A program made the position numbers and the translations under genes. 22,016 bases of DNA from a virus. How positions within the stretch are numbered: the first letter of the stretch is position 1; every line of letters begins with the position of its first letter. Under the pieces are notes generated by a model. That model saw only the letters and a list, made by a program, of their open reading frames with translations, had not been told where the DNA came from and made no database searches. Positions 12,087 to 19,610 of this stretch are shown here, piece by piece. The stretch lies in IMG/VR virus record IMGVR_UViG_3300032820_000140, positions 1-22,016 of that record. One strand, written 5' to 3'.

Positions 12087-13402
12087 TATGAAACAGCCGC
12101 CCTGGTGAGCTTAAAGTCTGATCCTATATTTAGTCGTGAAACGTCTGCCGTGCCATTGTTGTCGATCACGAGGCTGGATACTGCTTTATGCGGGTCTGAG
12201 ATTCGTGACGACCCCGAGTAGCGTTCTATGGTGTTGATAGCAACCGTTCCATCTTGCTCGGAGAAATCAAGGTGTCCGTTGCCGCGGAGTGTAACTTGGT
12301 CAGATCCGGCCTGATTATTGTCGGTGTTCCACTTAAGCCAGCCGTCTCCGTCAATCGAAACGATTCCAATCGAACCTCCGTTCGCTGTAACTATGCCGCC
12401 AAATATCGCAAGGTCTATCGGAGTCGCTACGCCGACCCGTTGATCAATCAGGATAGTCCCGCCGTGTATTGTGATCGTAACCGCCGAGGAGATAGGTAAA
12501 CAACCGTTTCCGAGATGCAGGCTTCCATCCATAACCGTTATGGCTCCTACCTTTGTGGTGTCCAGGTTCCGGTATCCTAGCGCTACGCTACCGGACCGCA
12601 TGAACCCGGTCACTTCGAGGGGAGCGAAAACCTGAGTAGCCGGCCCGGTGACAGTCGATTCAGGCCCGGTCGATATAATGTTCACATCGCACGTAGTCGT
12701 GCCTCGAATGAATACTCGCCCGGTTTTGTTAGGCCCTGCCCCGTCGCCCTGGTACAGAATCGGGTCAGTTGCTCGCAGGTGCGTCTCGCGGTACTCTTCA
12801 TAGACCCCCAGCGGGTTTTGAGCATTGATATGTGGCAGCCCGATGTTCCCGGCGTAGCTTTTGTTGACGACTAGTGTTATCGTGTTCAGCCCGGTTGTCA
12901 GGGAATAGAGCAGATCGGAGTTTCCGGAGCCGTCGAAGTAAAGCGTATCGTCCGACGATGGCACGGCTGCGCCAGAGAAGTTGTCGGCCGCGTTCCAATG
13001 GTTCGGGCCGGTCGCAGCGGTCGCCGTTGCCTCGGTTGCTGTCCCGTTCCCCGCCGTCGTCTCAGTCACGGATATAGTGAACGGCCTTCCAGCCTTCTTT
13101 GCCGTTAACGTCACGACTGCACCGCTGACCGTTGCCACCACCTCGGAGAGTTCGGGAAAGTCATTCTTTCCGTTGTCCAAGTTCATCGACGCCGTCGAGT
13201 CGGTGAAGGCGATATTTTCGATTGCCTGCCGAATTGTCGTTGCAACCTGGGCCGTGGTCACTAAGCTGCCGATCGTAACAACAAGATCCTTGCTGTTGAT
13301 CGTCAGCGTGCAGGTGTCATCAGCCGCCCAAGTATTGGCTATTGTGATCGTGTCTACCTGTTTAATGGCGGCGGCGTGGCCCGTCCAAGTTATGCTTGCC
13401 AT
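12086..13402 (-). CDS. beta-solenoid tail protein with N-terminal tail-like domain
   Basis: The protein has 438 residues and starts behind ATAGGAGCCGTC. The first ~130 residues (ITWTGHAAAIKQVDTITIAN, then INSKDLVVTIG, VATTIRQAIENIAF, KKAGRPFTISVTET) form a domain I remember in planctomycete phage tail proteins. The entry motif HWNAADNFSGAAVPSSDDTL (about 133-152) then opens a solenoid-like part with NKSYAGNIGLPHINAQN, VYEEYRETHLRA and many short Val/Ile/Thr strands. It lies directly upstream of the hub gene and shares its repeat style with the 296-residue protein downstream. Probably a fibre or baseplate component. Confidence 0.72.
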   Translation of the reverse strand: MASITWTGHAAAIKQVDTITIANTWAADDTCTLTINSKDLVVTIGSLVTTAQVATTIRQAIENIAFTDSTASMNLDNGKNDFPELSEVVATVSGAVVTLTAKKAGRPFTISVTETTAGNGTATEATATAATGPNHWNAADNFSGAAVPSSDDTLYFDGSGNSDLLYSLTTGLNTITLVVNKSYAGNIGLPHINAQNPLGVYEEYRETHLRATDPILYQGDGAGPNKTGRVFIRGTTTCDVNIISTGPESTVTGPATQVFAPLEVTGFMRSGSVALGYRNLDTTKVGAITVMDGSLHLGNGCLPISSAVTITIHGGTILIDQRVGVATPIDLAIFGGIVTANGGSIGIVSIDGDGWLKWNTDNNQAGSDQVTLRGNGHLDFSEQDGTVAINTIERYSGSSRISDPHKAVSSLVIDNNGTADVSRLNIGSDFKLTRAAVS

Positions 13403-13410
13403 GACGGCTC

Positions 13411-14175
13411 CTATGTTGATGTCGGCTTATTCGGTTCTCCCGTCGGTGGCATACCTGACGCGAGAATAAATGTATAGCTCCAGCTCACTCCATAATCCCG
13501 GTACTTGAGACCGACCAGTTTCGGACTCCTTTTTGATTCTCGGTGCTGGGCTCCATCCTCGCTCGACCTGGAGAATAGCAAGGCCGGCACCGTCGGGTAT
13601 CCACCCTGACCCACCGCGGAGCCGCTCTGGACGATTGTCATGGCTGTTTGAAACGCGGTCTCCTGGACAACCGGCGCATCGGAAATTGTCTCCAGGGCGA
13701 CCAGTCGCGGACCTCCTCCGCTAAAGCTCAGGCTTTCCTCGAATGACGAGGTCGTGGCGCTCTCCCCGCCACCGCTACCGCTGGTCGTGTCCTCTACTGT
13801 TTCGAGAACGACCCGGAAAGATCTCTGCGTCGCGTATTCGGCACCGTCCCCCTTGGGATAACCCAATTGAACGACCCGAACCCCAGATATCGAGGTGCCT
13901 CCGTCCAGAAAATGCGGGCTCCTTGTAGCACCATCGTCGTGATAAAGGCCGCTGACGGATACGTCCGTGTCCAGGTAAGCCGTTTCAAAATCCTCTATCG
14001 CCTTTTTGATCGTCCCCTGCCCTGTAGCTATCAGGACGCCGTCCAGAGTTAGTCGCGTTGTAATCGTTTCTGGGAGATCAAACTCTGAATAGCTTATCGT
14101 CTTCTGGAAACTGCTTACGGTGACGGTGTTAGCGTCGTGCTGTCCTCCAGTGTCCGTTCCGTGTTTGTAAATCAT
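13411..14175 (-). CDS. distal-tail-like structural protein
   Basis: The protein has 254 residues and starts nine bases after the tape-measure stop, with only a weak SD (TTAGAAG). It has a strand-rich N-terminal half (TVTVSSFQKTISYSEFDLPE, TRLTLDGVLIATGQG), a Gly/Ser-rich linker around 130-142 and a second half ending YGVSWSYTFILASGMPP. A gene between tape measure and hub is where distal tail (Dit) proteins lie, but the sequence itself gives only a general beta-rich structural signature. No enzymatic motif is present. Confidence 0.62.
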   Translation of the reverse strand: MIYKHGTDTGGQHDANTVTVSSFQKTISYSEFDLPETITTRLTLDGVLIATGQGTIKKAIEDFETAYLDTDVSVSGLYHDDGATRSPHFLDGGTSISGVRVVQLGYPKGDGAEYATQRSFRVVLETVEDTTSGSGGGESATTSSFEESLSFSGGGPRLVALETISDAPVVQETAFQTAMTIVQSGSAVGQGGYPTVPALLFSRSSEDGAQHRESKRSPKLVGLKYRDYGVSWSYTFILASGMPPTGEPNKPTST

Positions 14176-14184
14176 GGCTTCTAA

Positions 14185-15354
14185 CTAGAACGATTTCATT
14201 GCGTTGGTTCGGCTACGACTTTCTTGGTTTTGCAATTCTTGATTCCAAAGTTTGAGGTTCCTAGTCATAGAGCCAACAACCTCGGCCAATGTGGCTTCCA
14301 ATTCAGCGACTCGTTGAATGTCGTCTCCAGCCGAATCTATTTGTTTCTTTAAAGACTGACTGTGTTCCTCCAGCAAAATATTGTGGGCTGTTCTAACATC
14401 AATTTCTTTTTCAGAAGCCTCTGTTTGTCTCTCAAAAAGAGTTGTGTCCGCTCTAATTTCGCTGGATCGAATTACTGGATCACCTGTCTCATCTTCCGGG
14501 TGGATTAAGACCATATCGCGCAACACTGCCAAAAACGCCTGAAAGGGAGTTGCTCCCTCAGGAGCCCGAGGACCGGCTGTTTCGGCCTGTAAAACCCTCT
14601 CTCGTGATTGTGCCAACGCTGTCTCTAGAGATTCCTGAGCGGCTGCATCTGGCAAGATCTTCCGTAGCTGTGCTTCAGCCGACATCCTTCGACTTGCTAG
14701 GTCGTCTAGTAACCGAATGGTGTTGGATAATTCATCATTCGCGTCCCCACTGTTGTCGGCTAGAACGCTATAAGCTACTCCGAACAGAGCGAGAGCACCG
14801 CCAATACCAAGCAACGGCAGGGCAGCGGCTTCGACTGCCGCTAATCCACCAGCTAGGGAAAAGGAGCTGGCGGTCGCCGTTACTTGCGCGGCCGCCATTG
14901 CGGTAGTCGCTGTTCTAATAGCTTTGATCCCCTCAGTAACACCCTTTAAGGTGTCGAACGTTCCGCTCAACACGTCTACAAGTCCCTGGATTTTAGCCAT
15001 TTTCTCCAGGAACTTTGCAAGGTCATCGTCAGCCGAAAAGCCCAGCAGAGCCGCCCCCCGAACCAGAGTCATCGCCCCGGTAGCGGCGGACTTGAAACCC
15101 TCACCCGCTTGGAAAGCGGCGTCCCGGGTCTTGTTCAGGGCCTCGGTCGTCTTTTCAAGATCCGTGACCCTGTCGACGACTTCGCCAGCCTTATCCTTAA
15201 GCTTCTCGAACTCGTCGGCAACCGACTTGATCGCCTCGTCAGCCGTGGACTCGTAGTCCTGGATTCCCTTTTGAGCCTCAGAAACGTCGACCTTAATCTT
15301 GGATTCGGTCTGCTTCACCGCCAGCTGAACTACGACATCCCTTATCTCGGACAT
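14185..15354 (-). CDS. tail tape measure protein, short
   Basis: The protein has 389 residues from the ATG at 15354, chosen for the AGGGGG seven bases upstream; the longer frame translates the neighbour's DNA. It has a helical, coiled-coil-like N-terminus (IQDYESTADEAIKSVADEFE, KLKDKAGEVVDRVTDLEKTT), a central Ala/Gly/Leu hydrophobic part (about 145-198) and a second helical region with long heptad-like stretches to the end. This is the usual build of tape measures, and the gene follows the chaperone pair as in most siphoviruses. It is short for the family; by the usual scaling of about 1.5 angstrom per residue the tail would be near 60 nm. The start overlaps the preceding small gene by 62 bases. 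Confidence 0.85.
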   Translation of the reverse strand: MSEIRDVVVQLAVKQTESKIKVDVSEAQKGIQDYESTADEAIKSVADEFEKLKDKAGEVVDRVTDLEKTTEALNKTRDAAFQAGEGFKSAATGAMTLVRGAALLGFSADDDLAKFLEKMAKIQGLVDVLSGTFDTLKGVTEGIKAIRTATTAMAAAQVTATASSFSLAGGLAAVEAAALPLLGIGGALALFGVAYSVLADNSGDANDELSNTIRLLDDLASRRMSAEAQLRKILPDAAAQESLETALAQSRERVLQAETAGPRAPEGATPFQAFLAVLRDMVLIHPEDETGDPVIRSSEIRADTTLFERQTEASEKEIDVRTAHNILLEEHSQSLKKQIDSAGDDIQRVAELEATLAEVVGSMTRNLKLWNQELQNQESRSRTNAMKSF

Positions 15355-15559
15355 CAGACACCCCCTGAGATAGTTGGTCGACGGCGTCGGCCAAGCTGCG
15401 AGCAATGCCTACGAGGTCGATCATGTCGTGAAGTATCTTCCGCGACATCTCCGGAGTGAGCAGTTCGGGGTGGAGCCGCCGGAGCCGGGTCTCGACTAGG
15501 TCCAGAGAAAACCGCAAGGAACACACGGCAAGGTTGACCTGTTTTCTGGCGCTGTCCAT
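15293..15559 (-). CDS. small tail-assembly protein overlapping the tape measure start
   Basis: The protein has 88 residues. Its ATG shares one base with the stop of the chaperone extension (TAATG), so it is coupled. It begins MDSARKQVNLAVCSLRFSLD and continues as amphipathic helices (TRLRRLHPELLTPEMSRKIL, MIDLVGIARSLADAVDQLSQ); the C-terminal 20 residues lie over the tape measure start and are low in structure. A competing frame (15354-15671) has a Pro/Arg-rich translation and no SD and was not used. Position suggests an accessory chaperone; no family is recognised. Confidence 0.6.
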   Translation of the reverse strand: MDSARKQVNLAVCSLRFSLDLVETRLRRLHPELLTPEMSRKILHDMIDLVGIARSLADAVDQLSQGVSDVRDKGCRSSAGGEADRIQD

Positions 15560-15912
15560 TATTCGACTCCATCCAGTGACGCCAGAATCGTAGCGTGATA
15601 TCGGACCGTTGGATCGTCTGGGAAGCTCCCAACGGCTCTGCATTCCCTATTGTGGTGGTACGCCTGGGCATTGCAAGTGTAATGATCCGCCTGAAACGGT
15701 CTGCCTTTCGGGCACATGGTCCGCCCTCCCGGGCGCTTGTGAAAACACGGTGCCGCGGTCCCGCGTGGTCGCGGGCTAAATGATCCGTCGGCCCGAATAG
15801 CCGGCTTACCTTTCTGCGGGCCGGTTTCGTAATAAAGGTAACCCAGACAGTGTCCGCAGTCTCGATTCGCTAGTTCGGGGTGACGACGCGGGATAATCAC
15901 CCCGTATATTAG
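15559..15912 (-). CDS. tail assembly chaperone T part, reached by -1 frameshift; Cys-rich
   Basis: This frame can be entered from the upstream chaperone by slipping one base back at AAAAAAC; the first codons after the slip encode LIYGVIIPRRHPEL. A GTG at 15900 exists but has no SD, so frameshifting is the likely main route. The extension has about 117 residues and six cysteines: a CGHC pair (15 and 18 counted from the GTG), then Cys 52, 63, 76 and 87. That is a probable zinc-binding arrangement. The end reads RECRAVGSFPDDPTVRYHAT. The fusion with the upstream gene would be 272 residues, as for gpG-T chaperones that coat the tape measure. The cysteine set is unusual for a lambda-type T part. 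Confidence 0.75.
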   Translation of the reverse strand, partial: LIYGVIIPRRHPELANRDCGHCLGYLYYETGPQKGKPAIRADGSFSPRPRGTAAPCFHKRPGGRTMCPKGRPFQADHYTCNAQAYHHNRECRAVGSFPDDPTVRYHATILASLDGVE

Positions 15913-15918
15913 TTTTTT
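15877..15918 (-). promoter_or_regulatory. programmed -1 ribosomal frameshift site
   Basis: On the minus strand A-AAA-AAC (15918-15912) stands in the correct phase (ATA AAA AAC TAA) at the last codons of the upstream chaperone. Eight bases later a perfect 7-bp stem begins: GGGGTGA (15903-15897), a 13-base loop, TCACCCC (15883-15877). A slippery heptamer with a hairpin at this distance is the classical -1 signal. The -1 frame opens straight into the downstream frame with no stop. Confidence 0.88.
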
Positions 15919-16376
15919 ATGAGTGTTTCCTCGATGCTCTCACCGGCCTCGCAGGAGTCAACGAAAGCGTCCGGATCGTCCGCACCCTCGGGTTCCGGAT
16001 CGGTCGAGTCTTCTGGTGGCGTGTCACATGGCACCCGTCCGAGTATTACGTCGGTCAGCACCTCAAAAAGCTGGGGCTGTATCCGGAGTATCTCGTCGTT
16101 CTCGCGGTTCACCATGCCGCGATGGTCCCTCCGCAGGTCCCATTCGATTATGTATCGCTTAATAAGGCTGGCGTATACGTCTTGCAGTTTGTCGATCGCA
16201 CCGGACTGGAGAAACGAAGCAGCTTTGTGAAGAAACCTCTGCCGAGGCTTGCGCTGCATCGGCCGCATTCGTCCCGTGACATCCGGGTAGAGTCCTCGAA
16301 CGCCCCGTATGAAGAATGGTTGCGTGTATCCGTCTGGGATGTATCCCAGCCTTTGCCCATTTGTTCCGTCTTCCAT
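15909..16376 (-). CDS. tail assembly chaperone (gpG analogue)
   Basis: The protein has 155 residues, with AAAGG before its ATG. The N-terminal part has RGVRGLYPDVTGRMRPMQRK, the middle is helical (KLQDVYASLIKRYIIEWDLR), and the C-terminus is very acidic (TPPEDSTDPEPEGADDPDAF). It lies between tube and tape measure genes, the fixed place of the chaperones. It ends in IKN-stop on a slippery run, so a fraction of ribosomes makes the longer GT fusion. Both forms would bind and hold the tape measure before tube polymerisation and are normally absent from the virion. Sequence similarity to lambda gpG is not visible; the call rests on place, charge pattern and the recoding site. Confidence 0.82.
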   Translation of the reverse strand: MEDGTNGQRLGYIPDGYTQPFFIRGVRGLYPDVTGRMRPMQRKPRQRFLHKAASFLQSGAIDKLQDVYASLIKRYIIEWDLRRDHRGMVNRENDEILRIQPQLFEVLTDVILGRVPCDTPPEDSTDPEPEGADDPDAFVDSCEAGESIEETLIKN

Positions 16377-16388
16377 GAGGGCCTTTCG

Positions 16389-17360
16389 TTACGTTGTGCT
16401 GTCGACGTCGAAGTAAATTGGATGTGTTGAGACCGTGGCCGCGACGTAAGCCAAAGCGCGGGCTTCGTACTCCAGTTGTATCCCGATTTCAGTTTTCCCT
16501 GCGATTACCGGGGTGGTCTTCGTTTGAGTTAAGTGCGCCATAGGGATGGTGCAGGGATAGGTACCGTCAGTGATCACGATCTTTCCGGCCGTCTCCGTTC
16601 CGTTAAGGAGTGCTGTGTAATTGCTGGAGTTGAACGGGACCAGGACCGAGAGGGTGACTATTAAGTCCTGCGGGGTGATGTCGTTAGCCGTCTGGGAGTT
16701 CCTAAATCGAACGTCCAGAGCGTTGTCAATCGTAAGCGTGAAGGAATCAGGCTTTACCCCTGCATCACCGTCGAGAGACATAACTGAGACATCGTGAAAC
16801 AGGTAAGGGTTATTCGTGGCCGTGACGGCGATCGCGGCTATGTTCGAGTCCCAGCTTGATTCGACTTCGTGCCCCTTCCCCACGATGTCCATGCTGAGCG
16901 TTATCGGCTGGTCACGGGTCCCGGAGAACGTCGCCTTGCCGACGTGACAATCTTGAAACTCGTAAATAGCTCCGACCTTGTCGATCAATAGTCCGAACGG
17001 TAGAAGCGTGTCGGATATAGAAAAACGGTCGCTTGCTCCATTGTCGCCGCTGACTCCGCCCCCTGCGGACTTGGCCGTTCCCAGGATGTAGGGCAGAAAG
17101 TTCTCAAGCAATGTCGGGCTGGCGGCCACCGTGAGGTTTCCTCCTACCTCCGTCGTCCCGGCCCGCTGGATCTCCGAGTGCCTGGCGCGGGACCCCCGTA
17201 TACCGGCGACGTCTAACACGCTCTCCTTGATCACCATCGACTCGGGAGGTATGAACGGGAAAGCGTACGTCGAGCCGGCGGACCAGTCAGTGTCCCCGGC
17301 CCCACCCTTTATAGCGGCGCGACCGTTGGCGCCCATTTTCGCTGCGGAAGAAAAGGCCAT
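16389..17360 (-). CDS. major tail tube protein
   Basis: The protein has 323 residues. It begins MAFSSAAKMGANGRAAIKGG and carries the segment SMVIKESVLDVAGIRGSRAR, a tube-protein signature of a strand followed by a G-rich loop with basic residues. Strand-rich domains follow: TTEVGGNLTVAASPTLLENF, RDQPITLSMDIVGKG, and DSFTLTIDNALDVRF. This is the layout of long-tailed phage tube proteins that stack as hexamers. The gene follows a completion-type protein and precedes the chaperones. No sheath gene is adjacent, which argues for a non-contractile tail. The SD is AGGGTGACAGC. Confidence 0.82.
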   Translation of the reverse strand: MAFSSAAKMGANGRAAIKGGAGDTDWSAGSTYAFPFIPPESMVIKESVLDVAGIRGSRARHSEIQRAGTTEVGGNLTVAASPTLLENFLPYILGTAKSAGGGVSGDNGASDRFSISDTLLPFGLLIDKVGAIYEFQDCHVGKATFSGTRDQPITLSMDIVGKGHEVESSWDSNIAAIAVTATNNPYLFHDVSVMSLDGDAGVKPDSFTLTIDNALDVRFRNSQTANDITPQDLIVTLSVLVPFNSSNYTALLNGTETAGKIVITDGTYPCTIPMAHLTQTKTTPVIAGKTEIGIQLEYEARALAYVAATVSTHPIYFDVDSTT

Positions 17361-17364
17361 GCTG

Positions 17365-17838
17365 TCACCCTGTTAGGATCTGCTCGACGACGATATCCCC
17401 GAGCTTCGTTTCAAAATCTTCTATTCGGTCGGGTGTCAATCCAACCTCCGGACGGGCCGGCATCCGGCTCGTTCCTGTCATGTGGAACGTCGCATACGGG
17501 ACTCCCGTCCCGAACAGCAGGCCGGTTCCTTCCGACCCCCGAAAAAACTCTCTGATCGAATAGTTGCTTCCGCGTTGGGTCAGGCTGCGAACAAGTTGGC
17601 CGGTGTCGATCAAGATCGTATCGTGTCCCTTGCGAGCGATAGTGGCCGGTGCGAGCTTGGCCCACTTGTTCCCGGCCGAACTCTCCGATTTGTCAAAGTA
17701 CCGCTTGTGGTCCTTCTCCAGCTCGTCCATCTGGCTCTCTAGTAATTCTTCGACCTTGGGGCGGACGTTCTCGTCGTAAGCGAGTTGGATCCCGACGAAT
17801 AGTTTTTCAAGACCGTCCAGGCCGTCGACTGTCTGCAT
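17365..17838 (-). CDS. phage virion morphogenesis / tail completion protein (gpS/gpG family-like)
   Basis: The protein has 157 residues from the ATG at 17838, which lies five bases behind GAGG; the longer frame reads into the neighbour. The family signature is at the end: LIDTGQLVRSLTQRGSNY, then GLLFGTGVPYATFHMTGTSR and MPARPEVGLTPDRIEDFETK. The motif of a Gly-Thr-x-x-Pro-Tyr-Ala pair with a His and an R-P-Arg-P stretch is that of tail completion protein S and related virion morphogenesis proteins, which seal the head-tail junction or finish the tail. The N-terminal half is helical with acidic stretches. The stop lies four bases before the tube start. Confidence 0.85.
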   Translation of the reverse strand: MQTVDGLDGLEKLFVGIQLAYDENVRPKVEELLESQMDELEKDHKRYFDKSESSAGNKWAKLAPATIARKGHDTILIDTGQLVRSLTQRGSNYSIREFFRGSEGTGLLFGTGVPYATFHMTGTSRMPARPEVGLTPDRIEDFETKLGDIVVEQILTG

Positions 17839-17845
17839 AGCGTCC

Positions 17846-18169
17846 TCAGTTCTTCGCGCAAAACTCGACGACCGCAGTTCCCGCATTGGCCAGCAGAGCG
17901 ATCTCGGCAAAGCCGAACGCCTCCGTAGGAATCTGGTAGGCGTCGCCGGCCGTCAATGCTTGCGTGATCACAGCGTTGTTGGAATCCTTTAGATCCGCCA
18001 GTGTTCCGCCACGCTTGGGCGACACAAGGTAGGTGACAGAGGCAGCCGTCGAGAGGCTTGTCACCACGAATCCACCTCCGCGGGCCCCGGCGTAACTCAG
18101 GCGCTGCGTTGTCGAACCGGAGGCAGTTACCGCCACCGACTCAATCGTTTGAGACTTCAGGCCGACCAT
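17846..18169 (-). CDS. small virion structural protein, beta-rich
   Basis: The protein has 107 residues, with a perfect AAGGAGCTAAC before its ATG. It is made of short strands (SVAVTASGSTTQRLSYAGAR, GFVVTSLSTAASVTYLV), a Gly-rich link, and a C-terminal IPTEAFGFAEIALLANAG segment. A small all-beta domain of this size in the connector/tail-completion cluster may be a head-tail adaptor or a decoration. I remember similar proteins in planctomycete prophages but cannot name a family. Confidence 0.68.
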   Translation of the reverse strand: MVGLKSQTIESVAVTASGSTTQRLSYAGARGGGFVVTSLSTAASVTYLVSPKRGGTLADLKDSNNAVITQALTAGDAYQIPTEAFGFAEIALLANAGTAVVEFCAKN

Positions 18170-18170
18170 G

Positions 18171-18638
18171 TTAGCTCCTTGTCAATTGGCACGGGAATCG
18201 AAGGACCAGTCCGCCGAGGTCGAGGTTGTCCAGCCACGCGTCCTGTTGGAACGTCTCCCGCGGAGATACGTCGCAACTGTAAACGTTCCCCGCCGTCACC
18301 GCCGCAACCTCTTTGTGGTGAAACTCCATGACGATCTTTTCTAACCAGAGCGCTAGTCGGTCGAAGTTCGTCGTTTGGTTCTGGTTTCCCACCTGCACAA
18401 GCAGAACCGCAACCGGATACTGGATAAGGTTCACCCCTATATTGTCCGCCGCGTCGCCCTTGATCATGACCGGCTGGCCGAACGGGCTTATAAGACATGC
18501 CGGCAATCCGGCAACTTCTTTCTTGCGGATCGTTGACGACTTCATCTTTACCACGTTCGAGAGGCCGCTTAACGACAGGGCAGTTATCTGTGTCGAAACC
18601 TCGTCGATGATCTGGTTGTAGGCGCTGGTGCCGGCCAT
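18171..18638 (-). CDS. tail terminator-like protein
   Basis: The protein has 155 residues; its ATG directly follows the previous TAG and AGGACCTAG serves as the SD. It has an N-terminal helix (AYNQIIDEVSTQITALSLSG), strands including GLPACLISPFGQPVMIKG, a paired strand region (IQYPVAVLLVQVGNQNQTTN) and a helix (DRLALWLEKIVMEF) followed by further strands. That mixed alpha/beta build and place between connectors and tube match tail terminators that cap the tube and join it to the head. The match is by layout, not by a diagnostic motif. Confidence 0.65.
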   Translation of the reverse strand: MAGTSAYNQIIDEVSTQITALSLSGLSNVVKMKSSTIRKKEVAGLPACLISPFGQPVMIKGDAADNIGVNLIQYPVAVLLVQVGNQNQTTNFDRLALWLEKIVMEFHHKEVAAVTAGNVYSCDVSPRETFQQDAWLDNLDLGGLVLRFPCQLTRS

Positions 18639-18989
18639 CTAGGTCCTTTCCGGCGTAACGCTGCACTTGTAGCCGCTCAGGATTGACCCAGCTTCCACCC
18701 GTGAAACGTCCAGGATCGTGTAGACTACCGGCGTTGACGCGCCGTCTGTTATTGTGTCGCCCGGTTCGACGTTGTTCGAGCTGCCGACTTCGTTCCCAGG
18801 TAGGAAAAAGGTCAGCGAGTCCGTAGCGAAGCGGGCGCCCATCCGAGATAGTTCCGCGGTGGACTTGGCGCCGCGCAGGGCTTTCGTGATAGCCACCGTT
18901 GTGTCGCCGGCGTTCCGCTCCAGCGTGAGCGTCACCGCCTCGATGTTGTCGAAGTACTGATAGTCGTTGCTGATGTCGATGGTTGGCAT
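18639..18989 (-). CDS. head-tail connector / head closure protein
   Basis: The protein has 116 residues. It starts four bases after the TGA of the preceding gene, with AGTTGAAAG upstream. It is strand-rich: NIEAVTLTLERNAGDTTVAI, RFATDSLTFFLPGNEVGSSN, GDTITDGASTPVVYTILDVS. The pattern with a central NVEPGDTI loop is that of small barrel-like neck proteins that plug the portal after packaging. Its place, third behind the major capsid gene, supports this. No catalytic residues are expected. Confidence 0.66.
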   Translation of the reverse strand: MPTIDISNDYQYFDNIEAVTLTLERNAGDTTVAITKALRGAKSTAELSRMGARFATDSLTFFLPGNEVGSSNNVEPGDTITDGASTPVVYTILDVSRVEAGSILSGYKCSVTPERT

Positions 18990-18992
18990 CTT

Positions 18993-19220
18993 TCAACTGA
19001 CAACCTCGCTGATGATCTCCATAGGCTCTAGCATCGCCAGCGCCTTGTTTATTTCTGACAGCTCCTCGTAGAGTGCTCGTTTGTACCCGACGTGGTCAAA
19101 CGATTGGCCGTTTGGTGCCGAGTAGGTTGGGACACCTCCAGCAGTGGACGCGCTCATCGCCGCCAGCTCCACGCCGATAGAGGTCCGTCTGGTTTTCAGG
19201 TTGTCGGCCAGGGTTGCCAT
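18993..19220 (-). CDS. small head-tail joining protein, gpW-like size
   Basis: The protein has 75 residues. It starts 12 bases after the T-run of the terminator and has no SD; the leader is TATTAATAACAC. The sequence MATLADNLKTRRTSIGVELA has a helical N-terminus, a GGVPTYSAPNGQSFDHVGYK loop with a Tyr pair, and a C-terminal helix (YEELSEINKALAMLEPMEII). Size, two helices around a strand loop and place resemble lambda gpW, but the match is not specific. Confidence 0.62.
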   Translation of the reverse strand: MATLADNLKTRRTSIGVELAAMSASTAGGVPTYSAPNGQSFDHVGYKRALYEELSEINKALAMLEPMEIISEVVS

Positions 19221-19231
19221 GTGTTATTAAT

Positions 19232-19267
19232 AAAAAAGCCCGCCTCCGGTGGAAGCCGACGGCGGGC
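19232..19267 (-). terminator. intrinsic terminator behind the capsid module
   Basis: On the minus strand GCCCGCC (19267-19261) pairs with GGCGGGC (19244-19238) with a 16-base loop that can pair further, followed by six T and TATTAATAA. It lies 32 bases past the stop of the 99-residue gene and 12 bases before the next ATG. Partial stopping here would leave the capsid gene more strongly expressed than the tail genes. Confidence 0.85.
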
Positions 19268-19299
19268 CGTGTCACGGAAGCAACACTACTACAGTGTAT

Positions 19300-19599
19300 C
19301 TAGGATGCAGCCTTACTTGTCCGAAACCGGAAGAGTCGTGACTCTACGCCGAGTCGTACACAATACATTCGGATGGCCTCACTCTCGTCGCAGGCGCCAA
19401 CCACCAGGGCCTCGTCTGGGACTTCCTTGCTCGATTTGCTGCTAAGAACACGGACGTTGAAAGACTTCGTGTGATCCGGGCTCTCCAGCTTTCGGCGAAC
19501 GACTAATCGAGGTGTTTCTTCCTTCGCCGGTGCATCGGGAGAGTCCGCGAATCCGACAGTGGACTTCGTGGCCAAAGTGGCCGATTTGGATCTTGCCAT
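19300..19599 (-). CDS. small basic head-associated protein
   Basis: The protein has 99 residues from the ATG at 19599; the longer frame reads the leader repeat. It begins [20 protein letters not shown] and is basic, with a mid part [20 protein letters not shown] and a segment [20 protein letters not shown], then RFRTSKAAS. It has two Cys and no membrane segment. It lies directly behind the capsid gene and before the terminator, so it shares the capsid's high expression. It may be a minor capsid or adaptor protein; no family is recognised. AGGA occurs in each 10-bp unit of its leader, the nearest ten bases before the start. Confidence 0.65.
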   Translation of the reverse strand: MARSKSATLATKSTVGFADSPDAPAKEETPRLVVRRKLESPDHTKSFNVRVLSSKSSKEVPDEALVVGACDESEAIRMYCVRLGVESRLFRFRTSKAAS

Positions 19600-19610
19600 T
19601 GGTTTGGTGT

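Noticed and set aside
15354-15671. Alternative 105-codon frame before the tape measure
   Set aside because: Pro/Arg-rich translation, no SD; the 88-residue frame is coupled to the previous stop and has a normal helical composition.
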